64,000 bases of DNA, from positions 4,585,569-4,649,568 of the forward strand of contig CM043875.1 of the NCBI GenBank assembly GCA_023846275.1. Direction: 5' to 3'. This DNA is from Vanilla planifolia. Lineage: Eukaryota; Streptophyta; Magnoliopsida; Asparagales; Orchidaceae. A program made the position numbers and the translations under genes. This document shows positions 62,150-64,000 of the stretch, piece by piece. The notes under the pieces were generated by a model, which worked only from the letters and a program-made list of their open reading frames with translations, ran no database searches and was not told where the DNA came from. The first letter of the stretch is position 1. Every line of letters starts with the position of its first letter.

Positions 62150-63480
62150 TGGTTGATGAACATGCTTCTTTTGGTAAGGGGACTTCTTCACATTATTATT
62201 CCTTGTTTGAAAGGAAGTTTTATTTGTATTGGAAAAGTTGGATACATGTTTTTATCAAATCAATTAATATTGAATAATGGGATATTGTTAAAATTGATTT
62301 TGTGTTCCCTTTTAGAAAGATTAGTGATGAGGTTATTGGGAAAAACTTAAGTGAATTTTTTTAGAAGAAAAATGTTATGTTTAACTTAATTTTTGTGCTA
62401 TAAATATTATTCATTAACATTTATCTAAAATTGAATTTGAAAAAATTATGAATTTAGATATTACACATAACATTTGGTATAAGTTGCATAATCTTTACAA
62501 GAATGGAGAAATTATTTACACCTTTGATCATGTGAAGGATTTTGCTTTGGAATGTGATCCTATAGTTCATACCTCATGGACACAAAGGAATAATCAAAAT
62601 GCAAAAAAGAAATAAATGTTAACGCACACTGTCATTTATGTGAGGAATTAGGACACCATCACCCCCTATGTTTGATGTTGATGAAGGAGAGAGACAAGAA
62701 GAAAAAGCTTAAGAATAATAAGAAAATGAATATAAACAAGAAGATCACATAAGATGATTCAGATCCTTTATCACCATCTTCAAGAAATGAGAAGAATAAA
62801 GAAGTGAATTACCTCATGACACATCAACATGATATATCATATATGAGTGAAGATAATATTGTATATAAAGTCTCTTAAAAAAGAATTAAAAATATATTTT
62901 CTTGGAACTAATTAATGCTTTTCAATCACGTACAAAGAAACACAAACGTTTAAAAAAGTATAAGGAATGTTTAGTCTTTTACGATGACTTGAATGAAAAG
63001 AATGAATACTATTTACATGATTTATAATCTAGTAGAGATAAAGTTACTCAAACTATGAACATGAATGCAAATGATAAACTTGGTTTTGAATAATTTTAGA
63101 AGTTGTATTCCAATTGTGCTTTATCTCATTGCATGCATAAGATTGTTCATTTCAAAATTCTAAATTTATGCATGTTGAAAATTATTTTTATAACTATTTT
63201 ATTAGTTGAATTTATTGTTTAAGAAAGTTTGTATCTCTAAAGATTATAAGATTATACTTAATGTTAACTCTAGGTATCATTGTTATGTTTGGATTGAAAA
63301 AAATCAAAATATACTTAGAATTGTTGTATCTTTTAATTTTAGATTGGACAAACTTAAATCTATTTAAATTCCAAAATCTAAATTTTAAATTCCTAAGCAT
63401 ATGTCATACTTCCCTTGTATGAATTAGAAAGGGATAAATCCTTTGAAAGCAATGTTGATTAGTTTTAATTTTTCACCAAG
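62150..63480 (+). pseudogene. Copia-like gag of the second element A copy
   Basis: Broken frames contain FYLYWKSWIHVFIKSIN (about 62215-62265, the conserved F-x-x-W-K-x-x-M segment of copia gag), NLDITHNIWYKLHNLY (about 62450-62500), and an intact CCHC knuckle at 62630-62671 (CHLCEELGHHHPLC; C-x2-C-x4-H-x4-C). Next come a Lys-rich stretch, DDSDPLSPSS, and SIXIPKSKF with IPKHMSYFP (about 63355-63415), corresponding to the PKVIWVSKPKF motif of the 37-kb copy. GINPLKAMLIS and the matching ILLKACLIN of the other copy follow. As there, no protease or RT is seen afterwards. Confidence 0.65.
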
Positions 63481-64000
63481 TTTTTTTGGTTTATTTTAAT
63501 GTGACTTTTTAAAATTGTTATATGCATCAATATCATGAGAGAGAAAAAATGAAACCTTGAAGCTTTATTAAGAAGTGGTATGTTTTTCTTAGATTTTAGC
63601 AAGTATTTTTATTATGAACTCAAGGTCTTTCATTAGCTAAATTCTTATTCTCAAGAACTCAACATGTGAATAAAATTTTGTTTTCATCTTTTGATGCTTG
63701 ATAAAAAAAATGGGATAGAAAAGTGAGTGAAATGAAAGGCATTCCATGCACCATAATTTTTTAACAATTATTTAATTACATCATTACGAGAAAGCATGAA
63801 TGTATAAGAAGCATTTGCAAGTTTACTCAGTTTACATTCTTTTCATTTCATTATTTGCTTAAGTGAAGTATATAAAACCTATACTAATTATATTTGTACG
63901 CTGTCCTCATCATACAATATGACTAGTTAGCTTATATGATCCGATAAAGAGTTGGACATGAGTGATCTAGGTTAAGTTGATTGAATATGATGTTTATACA
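63481..64000. other. Downstream part of the second element A copy, to the window edge
   Basis: AT-rich DNA with no pol motif. The last 120 bp contain TATGAT/GATCCGATA words like the LTR of element A, so the 3' LTR may begin here, but this cannot be settled inside the window. Confidence 0.3.

Overview
The window is nuclear DNA from a flowering plant, probably a monocot. It has spliceosomal introns, plant-specific gene families (PLATZ, an At4g22758/DUF7054-like protein, and a small protein with an OCTOPUS-type Cys/His motif), GC-rich gene islands in very AT-rich surroundings, and chromovirus-type Ty3/gypsy and Ty1/copia LTR retrotransposons. The GC-rich exons suggest a monocot, but I cannot name the species. 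Only three host genes are supported: 7223-8251 (+), 11490-12023 (-) and 22596-23587 (+). The first and third were assembled by eye from GT-AG splice sites and conserved motifs.

From about 24.7 kb to the right edge, and at the left edge, the window is mostly retrotransposon debris. The centrepiece is a complete 8.75 kb Tekay/Del-type Ty3/gypsy chromovirus (27481-36233). It has 2262-bp LTRs, 5-bp target-site duplications (TAAGG), a primer-binding site, a polypurine tract, and one long open pol frame (RT, RNase H, integrase with DD35E, chromodomain). I found a single mismatch between its LTRs, so it inserted very recently. Its gag is nevertheless full of stop codons, and the zinc-knuckle/protease segment is missing. 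This suggests it moved using Gag and protease supplied by another element. It sits inside the gag of an older copia-like element whose LTRs lie at about 25.5-27.1 kb and about 37.5-41.7 kb. The 3' LTR of that older element is itself interrupted by a solo LTR of the same Tekay family in opposite orientation (38703-40857, TSD ATTTA).

The right third contains a second remnant of the copia-like gag-only element (about 61.3-64 kb, with PBS relic and zinc knuckle). It also contains a heavily decayed Ty3/gypsy element with recognisable pol (about 52.0-55.06 kb) and LTRs at 42.8-43.26 + 48.08-49.39 kb and 55.06-56.69 kb. A third LTR family lies on the minus strand (24.7-25.5, 41.7-42.4, 43.4-44.2, 46.9-47.5 and 49.95-51.8 kb), along with a LINE/L1 ORF2 fragment on the minus strand near 46.2-46.8 kb and several microsatellites.

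The most unusual signals are the recently mobilised gag-less Tekay element, a triplet of LTR hairpins with compensatory base changes between units, and a copia-like family in which both copies appear to carry gag without pol. Boundaries of decayed repeats are approximate because the alignments were made by eye.
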